A stretch of DNA of 64,000 nt from Adineta steineri (Eukaryota; Rotifera; Eurotatoria; Adinetida; Adinetidae), in the NCBI GenBank assembly GCA_905250115.1, contig CAJNOI010000147.1:45248-109247 (forward strand), in the 5' to 3' direction. The position numbers and the translations under genes are program-made. The notes under the pieces are model-generated. The model was not told where the DNA came from. It did no database searches and was given only the letters and a program-made list of their open reading frames with translations. Position 1 is the stretch's first letter, and each line of letters starts with the position of its first letter. This document shows positions 12,150 through 24,482 of this stretch, one piece after another.

Positions 12150-12956
12150 ATGAACAATTCTATAGAAAATACTTATCCATTATATTCTTATATCCCATCT
12201 CGTTATGCTGCTGCAATATTTGCTACTATTATATATATATCATCAATTGCATGGCTTGCTCAATCATTAATTTCTAAATGTCGTCCATGTATATTAGCTA
12301 TATTTATATTTGCATCACATTTTCTAACATTTATTGAACTTGTTTTACGTTCGACATTGAATATAAATGTATTAAAAAGCAAATTATTATATCGAATAAC
12401 AGCACCATTATTAAGTTTATCACCTCGATTATTATTACTTGCAAATTATCGATGTTTAGTTGAATTAAGAGGAAAAGAACCACGTCAAATACTTGATCGT
12501 ATTATGGATACAATGATACCTATTGGAGTTATTATTATGGATAGTATATTATGTATTGCTGATGAACTTTCATTTCATTCTAAACGTTATTATTTAAGTT
12601 TTCATCTTCGACAATCATCAGCTGGATTTGTTCTTGGTTTATCAATATTTTTTTTTCTTATTTGGTATTTATCTGTATCACATATTCGTCGTCTTTATCT
12701 TTTACCATTATTAATAATATCAAGTATATGTATTTTAATTGAAGCTATTTATGTTCTAGCAATGTCAATACCTTCTCTATTTATTATTCTTACTAAAAGT
12801 GAATTTTATTATTATGTATGTCATTTAATACCTATTTTTATTGCTCTGATTTCATGGTCTATTTATCATCCTTGGCGGCTATTACCACCATTAGAATCAG
12901 CTGTACCTCATGATGTTACTGGAAAAGAATTACTTCGACCACCTCCATCCATCTAA
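12150..12956 (+). CDS. RTA1-like seven-transmembrane protein, tandem copy 2
   Basis: Intronless, 268 residues, alignable end to end with the copies at 8853 and 14116. Shared landmarks are Y-P-L-Y-S-Y-I-P-S-R-Y before TM1, S-L-S-P-R-L-L-L-L-A-N-Y in TM3, L-R-Q-S-S-A-G-F-V-L-G-L-S entering TM5, and Y-H-P-W-R-L-L-P-P after TM7. The cytosolic tail ends in a Pro-rich stretch that copy 1 lacks. It shares the R-Q-S-S motif and the L-L-P-P tail with copy 3, suggesting these two are the closer pair. Presumed plasma- or endomembrane protein of the RTA1 lipid-exporter-like family; substrate unknown. Confidence 0.65.
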   Translation: MNNSIENTYPLYSYIPSRYAAAIFATIIYISSIAWLAQSLISKCRPCILAIFIFASHFLTFIELVLRSTLNINVLKSKLLYRITAPLLSLSPRLLLLANYRCLVELRGKEPRQILDRIMDTMIPIGVIIMDSILCIADELSFHSKRYYLSFHLRQSSAGFVLGLSIFFFLIWYLSVSHIRRLYLLPLLIISSICILIEAIYVLAMSIPSLFIILTKSEFYYYVCHLIPIFIALISWSIYHPWRLLPPLESAVPHDVTGKELLRPPPSI

Positions 12957-14115
12957 TATTATATTAGAACTCAAATTGATTTATATTGACTAAATTTTTA
13001 AATATCTATACGATATTTCATAAATCTAATTGAAAAAAGAATGTTAAGAATTTGAATAATTTAGATAAGTTTATTATAAACTATAATTAATCATTTCAAA
13101 AGAGAATCATATTGTTCTAGAGGAAAAAACCTATTCTCTTTCATGTCGCTGATAGCGCAACATATCATTATCTAATAAAATTATTGAATATATTCCATAT
13201 TAATAACTTTAATGAGAGATGATTCATCAAAGATTGTTTACGAAATTTATTGGAAGAATATAAATGACGCAGTTTGAAATCTTTGGCGGAGAAGAAAATT
13301 CATTATTTTATTAATTTCTTAACGATATAAGCTTATTTAAAAAAAATATAATTTAGTGATTAAGTTTATGTGATAGTTGAAGGATACTTCATTTGATTTA
13401 TTATAAAACTATGATGATAATACAGAAATATATTATTCAAATTACTCAAGACAACATCAACATTCTTTTTTCGATTGAACATTTGAAATAGTCGGTAGAA
13501 GTTTTTATTTATTCAATAGTTAGTATGTTTATATAAAAATCATTCTTCTCTTTATATTGAACTTTTTTATTATAGAAATAAAAATTTTAGTTGAATTTAT
13601 CATGATATTTTCACATAAACTTCTATATGTTAACTAAACAGATTAAAATTTAATATTAAAGCAATAGCTGTCAAGATCTATTTTTTAATTTTCTTCTCTG
13701 TGTATATATTATCACGAATTATGAAAAAATAATTATAAGAATGACATATATTGTATATGTACAACTATTCTTTGATTGATCAGATATGTATTTGTTAATT
13801 TCATAGATATATACATGTTACATATATGATAAACTAGTTTTTTTAATTTGTCGTTCTCTCTCTGTACAATATTGCAGCTTTTCATTCTTTTCTTTTTGTA
13901 CTTTGCATATTCAATGTCCTTCCTCGTGTACATGGTCATAGAATGCGTCATGCAGATATTTTATGTAGAAATTTGAAAGAACATTTTTTTTTGTGTATTA
14001 CATATAATTAATTTTCGTATCGTTCATTTGTACGTATTGATGAACATAGTAGTTTATCATTTTTATTCTTAAACAAGTTAGTATTAAAAAGGGAAAAAAC
14101 TAAAATATAATTAAG
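12957..14115. other. Intergenic, AT-rich
   Basis: Spacer between RTA1-like copies 2 and 3. The small minus-strand open frame at 13733-13951 has no domain or paralogue and is probably chance. Confidence 0.6.
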
Positions 14116-14919
14116 ATGAATATAAGTGAAATTGATTATCCATATTATTCATATATTCCATCACGTTTTGGTGCTGGAACTTTTTCAATATTTGTATATA
14201 TATCATTACTTGGTTGGTTTATTCAATCATTACATATTCGATGTCGTCCACTTGCATTACCAATATTTCTATTTCTTGCACATTTAACTACATTTATTGA
14301 ATTAATTTTACGAGGAACACTTTATATCGATATATTAAATACAAAATTATTATATAAAATAACGGCACGATTATTAAGTTTATCACCTCGATTATTACTT
14401 TTAGCTAATTATTATTGTCTAGTTGAATTACGTGGAAAACAAGCACGTAGAATACTTGATCGAACTATTGATATTACAATACCTATTATAGTAATAATAG
14501 CAGAAATATTTCTTATTATTGCTGATGAACTTTCATTCGATATAAAACATTATCAATTAACTTTTTATCTTCGACAATCATCAGGTGGATTAATTCTTAG
14601 TTTATCTCTAATCTTCTATATTATTTGGTATTTATCAATACCACATGTTCGTCGTCTTTATATTTTACCATTATTAGCTGTATCAAGTGCATGTGTTTTA
14701 ATTGAAGCTATTTATATTCAAATAATATCAATACCATCTTTTTTCTTTCTTCTTAAACAAAATGAACTTTGGTTTTATACAGGTCATCTATGTCCCATTG
14801 TTCTTGCTCTTGCTACTTGGTCTATGTACCACCCTTCAAAATTATTACCTCCATTAGAAAAAAATATTTCTCATGATGAAAATGATAAACAATTACTTCC
14901 ACCACATTCATCAGTTTGA
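14116..14919 (+). CDS. RTA1-like seven-transmembrane protein, tandem copy 3
   Basis: Intronless, 267 residues with seven TM helices. It has the family's Y-P-Y-Y-S-Y-I-P-S-R-F opening, S-L-S-P-R-L-L-L-L-A-N-Y-Y in the third helix, L-R-Q-S-S-G-G-L-I-L before TM5, and a last helix ending at M-Y-H-P. The tail L-P-P-L-E-K-N resembles copy 2. Intact frame, normal start context (AAGATGAAT). Same inferred class as its neighbours. Three intact paralogues on one strand indicate local tandem duplication with divergence. Confidence 0.65.
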   Translation: MNISEIDYPYYSYIPSRFGAGTFSIFVYISLLGWFIQSLHIRCRPLALPIFLFLAHLTTFIELILRGTLYIDILNTKLLYKITARLLSLSPRLLLLANYYCLVELRGKQARRILDRTIDITIPIIVIIAEIFLIIADELSFDIKHYQLTFYLRQSSGGLILSLSLIFYIIWYLSIPHVRRLYILPLLAVSSACVLIEAIYIQIISIPSFFFLLKQNELWFYTGHLCPIVLALATWSMYHPSKLLPPLEKNISHDENDKQLLPPHSSV

Positions 14920-15273
14920 CTTTTCTCTGTTTTATTCTTATAAACTCTCATATCTTTATCAAAATTTTTGATGTTATTATATAATATCTATTAATTAATA
15001 AAAATAAATCAAAGTTTTATTAACCTGATTGTCTGATGCTAAAACATGCTTTGAGTAAGCATAGTTTCAAGATAAAGTACAGCCATTATATGATTCAATA
15101 TTTTTCGTTTCTTTCATTTTAATCATTTGTACATGTAAGTTAAGTAAACATCATGTGATGGATAGATGTTGTATCTTGGCAACACAACTTTCATTAAAGT
15201 TATGACGAAATAATGTATTACACATTTTTCTTTTCAGATTCTCTAATAAACAATTGAATAATTAAGAAAAAAA
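14920..15273. other. Intergenic, AT-rich
   Basis: Runs from the third RTA1-like gene to the assembly gap; AATAAA-type signals near 15000; nothing else seen. Confidence 0.6.
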
Positions 15274-15373
15274 NNNNNNNNNNNNNNNNNNNNNNNNNNN
15301 NNNNNNNNNNNNNNNNNNNNNNNNNNNNNNNNNNNNNNNNNNNNNNNNNNNNNNNNNNNNNNNNNNNNNNNNN
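15274..15373. other. Assembly gap (100 N)
   Basis: Exactly 100 N, the usual placeholder for a gap of unknown size. It is flanked by an A run on the left and a T run on the right, so the missing sequence may be a poly-A/T or inverted repeat that defeated assembly. Confidence 0.95.
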
Positions 15374-15975
15374 TTTTTTTTTGCCTAATATGAATATGAA
15401 TATTATTATTTAAATGTAAAGAAAATATCTATCGAACTATTTTATTGAAAGAGATCTTTTAACTTAAATCAATTAAATTGATTTACAACAAGTCAGTTTT
15501 CTTTTCGATTTCTTTGTTATCAATGTAGAAAATGAGGCCGAGATTATATTCATTATATAGTTCATGATATTACATCAAAACAAACTGAGATAGATTCATT
15601 CTTTGATTCATCATCAACAAATAAAGAATTATTGAAATAACATCTTTATTATGTGCTGATATATTGTTGTCATCATAAAACTTTTTACATAGTCGATTTT
15701 TTTTTATTTTTTGGAAACACTTATCTTTATCATTGTTGTTGTTTTGAAGAGAATATAGTTATTCGTATTCATCTCTGGAAGAATGTGTAACACATTTAAA
15801 AGATAAATGAATTAATTAACTAAGAAAACATCTAAAATATTTAAAAAAAAACAAATTTTTTATTATATTAGATAAATTATTAAAGGTATAAATATCATTT
15901 TGTTGTATGAGTATGATAGATAAAAAATGACTTATTATTTAAAAAACAACATACAAATAAATATAAATGAGTACA
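15374..15975. other. Intergenic, AT-rich
   Basis: AT-rich with homopolymers; no gene signal seen. Confidence 0.55.
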
Positions 15976-16044
15976 TCTTGAGGGTGTGGGTGTGAGTATA
16001 GATGCAATTATTCCCTTAACTCACTCCCACACCCATAGCCTCAA
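15976..16044. repeat. Telomere-like hairpin, copy 2, with TTGAGG ends
   Basis: Left arm TCTTGAGGGTGTGGGTGTGAG, a spacer of about 25 nt, then right arm CTCACTCCCACACCC followed by CCTCAA. The outer TTGAGG/CCTCAA pair and the inner telomere-like repeats are both inverted, so the whole unit can fold as one hairpin. Confidence 0.8.
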
Positions 16045-16528
16045 ATTACTATATTTTATTATTATTATTATTATTTACTACATAACCATATCTACCAATA
16101 TTACTATCTATTAAAACATCAGGATATATTATTTTATAGTTTATCGATGATTATTATTCTAACTCATATTTATTTATTTATTTGTTCATAACTTGAATTA
16201 ATTTATGCATCTATATCATGTTGATTTATACATCTATATAATATTTCCATTGTCATTGTTCTTTTCATCATCGTTATTTTCATCATTGCTGCTTTATTGT
16301 AATTTTCTTTTTGCTTTCTTTCTTGATAATGGTGTTCGTCACACCGAAAGTTCGAATAAAATATTAAGTCTATAAAATTTGATAAAAGTTTTAATGTATT
16401 TCATAGTTAAATCAAACAATAGAGCTTTTTTATTCTATACATTTTGATCATAATCATCGAGGAGTACACTCTCAACCGATACAATCAATCAATCACACTG
16501 AATTACAAACAGGTTTTCTGACGTATAG
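16045..16528. other. Intergenic; short ATT microsatellite
   Basis: A TTA/ATT trinucleotide run near 16056-16078, otherwise AT-rich. No gene seen. Confidence 0.5.
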
Positions 16529-16834
16529 AAAATAACAAAGAAAAATAGATATTCTTTGAAATTAGTTCAAACAACACCATCAAATAATCACCCACCCGAT
16601 GTAAAAGCTTGCATTAAAGCTATTTTTCAATATCCATCCATAATTTTAACTTCATCTGATATCTCTCTTGCTACTCGGCATTACTCCGCGCTAACTCGTC
16701 AACATAGTGTTCATTTAATGATTGATAAAAATCTTTCACATGAGGATAATTATTTTGTTCGAAATTTGTCAAAATCGCTGAAGGTGTTGGAAGGTTTCGT
16801 TAAGAAAGTACCACGAGCAAATGATGAAAAATGA
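16529..16834 (+). pseudogene. Orphan coding-like segment, unrecognised
   Basis: Open from 16529 to a TGA at 16832-16834 with no ATG near its beginning. The last about 90 residues look coding: mixed polar composition, R-H-Y-S-A-L-T-R-Q-H-S-V-H-L-M and V-R-N-L-S-K-S-L-K-V-L-E-G-F-V-K-K motifs, and a charged C-terminus. No acceptor or upstream exon that fits was found, so it is either a terminal exon whose start I cannot place or a remnant. Family not recognised. Confidence 0.3.
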
Positions 16835-16974
16835 CGTTTTGATTTCACCACTGTTTTAAATGAGTTTGGAATTACATGAAAATTATTTCAATCTTATTTT
16901 GATCTTACAAAAAATGATATGAAAATCCAATGGCAATAAATATAAAATTTAATTTAATATTAATTTAATTTTTT

Positions 16975-17405
16975 CAGAGGCTTTTATACAACAGCACAAT
17001 TGCTTTTGAATTAAACCACTGAAGTTTTGCTGGATTCAGTAGATTATCGCTCTTACGCCAACTATGATAAACGTGCAGTATTTCGTCCGGTTGAAAATAC
17101 AACAACTTTCCCTGAACGATGGTTCCTGAAGCAAGATTCCATGAATTTTCGACGAAATCCCTGAGGAAACTCACTATTTCGGGGCGGGTTCCGCTCGAAA
17201 AATGCCAGGAATCCGAGGAAGAAGTGAGGTAACCGTATCCGACTGCCGGTTTTGACATATTCCTGTCGGTTCCGGCCGAAACCAAATAAATTCGGTCACC
17301 GGATCCGTTCGACAGGAATACTGCTTCGATGAAATCTCCGGAACACGATGGAACCGGCCGTTTCCGTGCCGGATTGTTCGACCTGGGTAGAACAAGGTGA
17401 ATTGG
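16975..17405. mobile_element. GC-rich island with internal hairpin, possible insertion
   Basis: About 430 bp of markedly higher GC inside AT-rich DNA, with sharp edges. It contains a perfect 10-bp inverted repeat ATTCCTGTCG (17259-17268) / CGACAGGAAT (17310-17319) and several GGAACCGG/CCGGTTCC-like words. Minus-strand open frames here (16974-17285 and 17174-17464) overlap in two frames and have no recognised domain; they probably reflect few TAA/TAG words in GC-rich DNA. The base composition suggests an inserted element, but I found no target-site duplication. Confidence 0.4.
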
Positions 17406-18491
17406 AATGTGGAGATAATATTACAGTTAATGTAATCTTGAAAGATATATGTTGTTGAGTTCAATTGTATTTAATAGGTATAGAACCATTTGAAAGTGCA
17501 ACAAAAAAAAGCAGAAAACGCAAAAACCAAGATGTTTCTCGATCAAAAAAACAAAGAACCTGACCCATCTTTTTCTTTCATTTACTTGTTTTCCTTTTTT
17601 ATCGTACTTTCGTGTATATTCATTTTATTTCTAAGAAAATGCAGCAATTAAACTGAAGCAACTTTTGTAAGCGAATTATTGTATTAGTATATTTTTTCTT
17701 GTTGTCGTTATAAACTCGGCCTTTTATCTTTATATATATAGATGATTTCTAGATATAAACATAGTGAATAATGCATCTTTAGAAATTAGCAATGATTTTT
17801 TTTATGAAGTTATTGAAACAAGCAACAGTTCATACGGTAATGATGCTACATGAAAGAATACAAAATGCTTCTATGGTAAACGATAAATATTCTGTTATTT
17901 GTGAGATTATCAATAAGCAATTTAATACTAACTTTTTGTCTGGTTTTATACAACAACAAATTGAATTCTTCGCATCATCAGAATTATTTCGTGGATATTT
18001 AATGTTTTCTACAGATGTAGATGAAAACTTTTCGATATAATAATCAAAAAAAGCACATGATTCTAATGTTACGAGAAACTTCTAAAAAGTCCCTTTGCTA
18101 TATAAATGTAGAGTTATACTCATAATACCTTTTTCTGATTTATATAAAGTACAGTTCTTAACGCAGTTCACCTTTCTCATAAGTTCCATACACTATTTTA
18201 TTCGTATTCTCTATTATAATGTACTTCGTTTGGAAGTTTAACTCAACCCATCTCGATGGAATCCACCAAGAAAGACATGTTATCTCTTCATACTACTCTT
18301 TGAATGAAAATGTGTGTCTTAAATACTTTGATTTTATATCTACAATGAGTCGAATTCAACTCAGTAAGCACCTATATAATGTGTTCTTATATCACTTTTT
18401 ATATAAAATGAACTTAAGTAATACTAACTCCATCCGATTTCGAGAAGTAATCATGCCGGATATGGATGCAAAATTATTCAGAAAAAATTAA
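17406..18491 (+). other. Weak coding-like stretch (two small ORFs)
   Basis: Two ATG-initiated plus-strand frames, 17792-18040 (82 codons) and 18219-18491 (90 codons), have fairly normal composition. They lie close together and could be exons or fragments of one decayed gene. I could not join them through splice sites and recognise neither. The preceding part (17406-17790) is AT-rich. Confidence 0.2.
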
Positions 18492-20715
18492 GACATAATA
18501 CAGTTTAGATATTACAAAATAAAAATGATATAAAACTGATTGTTTAGAAAAAACAGAAAAAGATGTTTTGATTTTATCCATAGAGAAAACTAATAGAAGA
18601 TATCAATGCACTATAATTTCACAAATTATAAAGAAATGAAAATAGACACATATGGATTTATTTAATCAATTATTATAGTAAAATAATACCATAAATAAAA
18701 GATTAATCGTTGTTCTTTGCTTTTGATGATATATATATTATGCACTATCAATGATTCATATTGTGTTGAATATATTAACAAATAAATGATTAAATTAAAA
18801 ATGAATTTCTCATTATTTATGTAATTTGTACTTATAAAATAAAATATACATTCATGATAATTCAGTAATAAACAGTATTCATAAAGATTATTTAACTGAA
18901 AATATTTTTAATAATATTGTGCAACAATTAGTTTCTGTTGCAAGACTGATTATTACGTTAAAATTTAAATCACAAAAAAAAGAATTGTACAACGACATAG
19001 ATACGTTTTAGTATGTCTTATATAAATTCGTACTCGTGAAAGCTCAATAAAGAACGAAAAAAAATGGATCTTGTTTTATAATAGATATAAAGTATAATAC
19101 GATTATTAATACATATATTTATTTCGATGTTATTTATCTCATCATCTTTTTTCTGTCATATATTATTCACATGAAATGATATAACCATCTATAATTTTAT
19201 TCTTTTAAGAATATATCGTTATGACAAAATATTACTCTTAAAAATGGCAAGACTATTACGATGATTTATTAACGTATTATTTTAAGAACCTAACTAAGAA
19301 TTTTAGGTATAAAAAAAGTATATTATATTTTACATATTTATCTTAGAATTAATTTCTTATTTATATTATTGATCATAGAAAATAATTATTCAACGAGTGA
19401 GACTCTTTTAAAGGAAAAAAACTACAAATATGCAACGATTAATATTAGTAAAAATAGGTGTTTTCAATCTAAAATATTTCTCTGTGAAGAGAAATATTAA
19501 TGTTTTATTATATATTTTTTAAAACTGACATTTTTAAGAAAAATCAGTTTGCTTTTTATTTTCTATATTAACATTTTATTTAATATAAACGTCGTAGAAT
19601 ATGCATATCAATCATGAAAAATCTAATCTATGTAAACATATGGAAAATGGTCAGAGCGAAAAAGAAAACATATCAAAATAATATCCATAAAGCTAGGTTA
19701 TTTTTATTATTCTCTTCACTCTATACAATACATATTATTGTAGAAATATCCTTGTGCAAATAATATATTAGATTAAAGTTTGCATATAATCTATACAAAT
19801 CATAACAGAGGAAGAGAATGTGATATATCATCAAATAAATTTGACATGAAGAAAGGTAAACAACAGTGAAATAAAATCATTATTAAACAAAGTGTGACTT
19901 TTGAATATGTGAGGAAATAAAGTAAATACGATTTGGGAAAAAAATCGAAAACAATGGATTCTTTCTGTTTAAATAATCATAGTTTGATGATTTTTTTTTA
20001 AATATTTATATTTCAATGTCATATCTGTCTTGTGTCAATAGAAGAATATCAAATTTTTGTTTATTTATTTGTTTTAAATAATTTTGTCCTCATGTTCTCT
20101 CTATTTTCTGCTTTTTTCCTATATCATTAACTTTATAATGTTTATTAAATCGTGTCCTTCTATAATAAAAAGACAAAAATATTATATTATACTCCTTTTC
20201 TTACATATTGTAATATGTCGTCGAGATTAAAATACTTGAGATTATACTCACTTACTTTTATTAAGATACCTTTTTTTTAACAAACTTGTTTCCATCATTC
20301 TACGATTCGATGACTTCTATCTAATAAAAAAAATACGTTTAAATAGGTAATATTATTTTAAAATGTTTTTGGAAAAAATTTTTATTTTAGAAAACCAGTA
20401 ATACTGTAAGTAGAATTTATTCTACTAATATAAGAATATCTTTCAAATTATTATACTCTTTTTTTCGTATAATACAATTTTACAGATGATCATAGATTTC
20501 AGAGAAAATAATCCTGCATCAATCAAAGAAATAATTGTTTGACAAAAACACGATCGATATACTCGATTGTACGTAAGTATCATGTTAAATTTATTCTCTA
20601 AAGAGAATAGATTTATTAAACTCATCACAAGGAAATGAATTTCAACAAAATATTAACAAAATTATATCGTTTTTTATTTCCATAATAATTTTTATGTTCT
20701 TTCATTATTAGAACT
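18492..20715. other. Gene desert, AT-rich
   Basis: More than 2 kb of AT-rich sequence with homopolymers; only short chance ORFs such as 20443-20628 (minus). Nothing I can support. Confidence 0.6.
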
Positions 20716-20833
20716 ATGTTATATTATTCCAAATGTCGATCTTATGCAGACATATGTAGATTAGCATTATTCACAAGTTTATCAATAACAACTGGTGTAT
20801 TAACAGTTTGTTTAATCTATCCCAAAAATACAA
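20716..20833 (+). pseudogene. Orphan first exon encoding a membrane anchor
   Basis: ATG at 20716 opens 39 codons with one strong hydrophobic segment (L-A-L-F-T-S-L-S-I-T-T-G-V-L-T-V), preceded by basic and Cys residues. The stretch ends at a plausible donor (ACAA|GTATGA). It looks like the first exon of a type II membrane or secreted protein, but no following exon was found before the hairpin at 21430. It may be what is left of a gene truncated by rearrangement. Confidence 0.3.
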
Positions 20834-21429
20834 GTATGAATATTTTTGCCTTAATATTCACATAACTTTGTAAATGAAGTCAGATCATTAGAAATATCAA
20901 AATAAAAATATTCTAAATAGATAGTTAATACTATTAGATAAAGATTCAAATTCTTATTTGGCCCCTTTAATTAATTTTTTGATTTGAAAAATCATTATTA
21001 AAAAAACCAATAATTATAGGCATCCAACACTATTCTGTGTTATTATACATTTGCTTTTGTTTAAATTAACAAATAAAAAAACAAATATCTAACGAAACAG
21101 TTCTAGAATAATTCCTAAACTCGATATAAAATAATAATGACTTGAATTTAATTGATCAGTAGAATATCTCTTAAATGATCAGTATTTTTTGATCAATAAT
21201 TAGTTCTAAATATCAGTAATTAATTTAAAAAATGTCAGTATTTGGTTTTTGGTTAGTAATTAATTCTTTTTTTTGATCAGTATTTAATTCTTATTTTGTT
21301 AGTATTTTGTTAATTTATATCAGTAAAAAACGTATAATAATAACTAAGAGAAGTTTATTGAATAACTAAACCTTTTTTAGCTTTCGATAATCTGCTATAT
21401 AATGTCGTTTTTCACCAATTGAGTATGAG
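20834..21429. other. Intergenic with degenerate short repeats
   Basis: Between 21150 and 21330 the words GATCAGTA and TCAGTATTT recur several times with spacing of about 30-40 nt, suggesting a degenerate tandem repeat. No gene seen. Confidence 0.4.
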
Positions 21430-21528
21430 TGATGGTAAGATGGCTAGTGGGTGTCGTTGTGGGTGTGGATGTGGGTGATATATCATACTTTTACTCACTC
21501 TCACATCCATATCTACATCCTTACATGA
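21430..21528. repeat. Telomere-like hairpin, copy 3
   Basis: G-rich left arm (GTGGGTGTCGTTGTGGGTGT, continuing GGATGTGGGTGATA) and C-rich right arm (ACTCACTCTCACATCC, then ACATCC), with outer GTAAG/CTTAC words also inverted. The arms are less perfect than in other copies. The open frame that crosses it (21429-21662) is incidental. Confidence 0.65.
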
Positions 21529-21904
21529 TTACTGCTAAAAATTCAACTAAATTCATACATGCTCATATAGTATTAGTTTTCATGTTAATTTATTGTACAC
21601 TTAAATCAAAACAAATGCTAAACGAACTTAAATCTTATATTTTTTTCAATAAAATTCATTGAATTTTGAATTAGATAAAATTGACATCAAACTAACTTTT
21701 AATTAGCATAATTATGATTTTGTTTATACATGTTATCAGTTATTATCAAAATGAAGTAATGAAACTAAGAAAATCTCATAAAGAAAAAGTTTCTTTATGA
21801 TTTAACTTATTTACTTTGTTCCGATACAGAAAACCATATAGAAATTAACCAAACACACTAACATTGGCTTTGTTTTCTAAAAATCGGCTTAAAAATATAT
21901 AACA

Positions 21905-22016
21905 ACGTAATATGACTTAGGCGCACCCGCGCGGCGATTAATTTCAAAGTGATATAGGCACGAAACGGCTGCTTTTTCAGCGCGGTTCTCCATCGCGCGC
22001 GCGATGCACGTCTCAG
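21905..22016. repeat. GC-rich island with CG palindrome
   Basis: About 110 bp of very GC-rich sequence in AT-rich surroundings. It includes a perfect 16-bp palindrome CATCGCGCGCGCGATG at 21991-22006 and a CGCGCGGCG word near 21931. It lies just downstream of the F-box gene's stop codon. CpG density this high is unique in the window; it may be a small non-autonomous transposon. Confidence 0.45.
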
Positions 22017-22121
22017 TTTTGAATATTTGACAAAAAATCTAATGAATTCTACATATCTCACTTTTTTTTATTTCGAACAAAAGTTATAGTAAGAAAATAT
22101 TTCAAGATGATTAATGTAGTT

Positions 22122-24482
22122 CTAAAGCCATATTTGAATCATTGGAGCAGAATATTGAAATCGATAAGGTCGACTAAGTGGATATTGATGAATTTGTCGT
22201 CGAATTAGATGAGAAAAACAATGTGTTTGAGAAAAAGTCAAATTATAAAGATTAATCTCAACAAAAACAAGTTGTTTAAAATGATCAACAAGAAAATGGA
22301 TAACTTCTCGAATACGTTTTGTAGCTTTATTTTCACCATTAACAATCCGCGACAGTATTCTATCCCATTCATTGATTGAATCATAGAGAGAAAACGAAAT
22401 TTTTTTCAAATTAGGTAGTCGATTAAAAAGTACCGTACAAAAATCGTGAGCATTACGTAATGTCAATGTATAATCATCCAGAATAAATGATTCAATCTAT
22501 TAAATAAAAAGAAAAAGAAAAAACCGATCATGGATAGACACATAATCAGTTAAGATTTTATAAAATTATTTTCTTTTAATCTTGAACTTGACTCGTTTTT
22601 TTTTTCAAAGAAAAAATACTCTTCATCAGATTTATCTGTTAAATTCTAAATATTTACTTGTTCATTAATATGAGTTCCCACGCCATCAATGTTACGTAAT
22701 ATTGACCGGGATAAATTCTCATTGCCATAATAAATATGTAGCGTGCGAACATTGTAAGCCTTTCGTAATATTAATTCTAGGACATGTACGCTGACAACAA
22801 CACCTTCATCGAATGAAATTTTTGTTAATAATGGCCACGGAACCAATAATGATATTGGACTTTTACAATTGTTCAACTCAAAGAAACAATCTTTATCATA
22901 ATAACCTTGTAGAAATAATTCATCAGCGTATGGAAACAAATCTACTTCATTTATTGACATTGAACAACATCTAAATAAAAAGAATAGAATATTTATTTAA
23001 AAATAATATATTTTATACATACTTCGATAGATCTTTAGATAATAAATTCGTTGAAAGGCTTCTTTCATTAAATGGTATAGTGTATATTATACAACGATAA
23101 TTATTCGAATTACTCAGCCAATTATTACGTTCTTTAATAATAACCTTTGGTCGTTCTTTAAGAGCAAACGGAACTTTAAGAAACGAGTTAAAAATTCTTT
23201 TTTCATCCAAATCATTCTTAACGGTAACTGATAGATTAAGAGTATATATTGATGATGGTTTGAGACGATGAATACATAATTTTTGAATCGTATCACCTGA
23301 TATAATCCATCGATCAGATACTGATGTACTAGCATATAATATTAATGAGAAATGATTAAGTTGATTAAATACAGATGATAAAAGTGAAACAGATCTATAA
23401 AAACTTCTTTTATCCCGACAATTCATACTAAGACGAGATAGACGACCAAGAAGGCGATAATCAATAGCAGGAGGCAATCTAACAAAAAAAATTGTTTTAT
23501 TTATATTTTTACAAATAAGAGAAAATCTTACTTACGATATAACATTACACTCATCTTCATCATAAATATTCGAATCTTGTATACCAAAAGAAAGATTTAC
23601 AATGAAAGGTATACATTTCACTAAACCTTCTAGAAAACATATTGTGTTTATACCAATTGTTAGCGTATGAAGGAAAGTTGTATTCGAAATATCTGGTAGG
23701 ATCATTCTTGCTAGTACCAATGATGATTCTACTATACGACCATTTTCTATAGGATAAAAATTAAATGGCAGTCGACATGTTCGTAGTTGTGTCAATTGTG
23801 CGCATACCTTATATTAGAACAATATAAAAATCAAATCTTATAAAGTGCATACAATATTCTCAATGTTAATGACGCTGTTCTTTCAGATACCTTTACATGA
23901 TAATATACAAATTTTGTTTCGTACGACAACTAAAAATGTATCTCATTTATTTTTGGATTTTTCGATCAAACAAACATCTTTCAGCTCCTTAATGGGTTTA
24001 AGTAAAATTCCTTTTCTTACCTTAGCGAGATATGCTCCTTCCACTGGTTGATCCTTGAGGTCGGGGTCTACCTCATCGAGCGTTAAAGTATATAATTCTT
24101 TTATTAAATGACTATGCAATAATTTATTAAATTCATCTGCTGTAATACCAATCAGGTGAAGATGTCGAAGTAATCTTGATTTATGAAATCGAAGAGATGA
24201 TGAAACAAGTGACCATCCATTAATAACATTACTTAATCTTAGACGTAATGAAACGATTCGAGCTCCTATTAATTTTAACACATTTTGGCACAATTCATTG
24301 AATATCGATAATGACGTTAAATTATCAGCAATATCTATGTGCCATAAATACTCACAAATAATCGTTCTTGAAAAATGTTTATTCAATGGTAAAAATGATT
24401 TAACAATGTTAACTGGAGACAAATAAGCAAAAATTTCAAAAAGAACATCGACAGGTAAACATTCAAATGTAGTTGAGATCAT
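22122..24482 (-). CDS. F-box protein, five exons
   Basis: Exons 24482-24021, 23807-23536, 23478-23023, 22970-22658 and 22496-22122, giving 625 residues with every junction in frame. Donors are GTAAGA, GTAAGT, GTATGT and GTAAAT; introns are 52-213 nt. The ATG at 24482 is used because an upstream extension in this frame begins with GTG, not ATG. An F-box occupies about residues 5-45: L-P-V-D-V-L-F-E-I-F-A-Y-L-S-P followed by N-K-H-F-S-R-T. The remainder is Leu-rich without clean LRR consensus, like the large F-box families of bdelloids. F-box proteins recruit substrates to SCF ubiquitin ligases through Skp1; the C-terminal part would choose the substrate, here unknown. No disablement seen. Confidence 0.85.

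Noticed and set aside
16974..17464. Two overlapping minus-strand ORFs in the GC-rich island
   Set aside because: No domain; open frames are expected by chance where TAA and TAG are rare.
21429..21662. Open frame across telomere-like hairpin copy 3
   Set aside because: Its Val/Gly-rich start is only the translated G-rich repeat and the rest has no domain.
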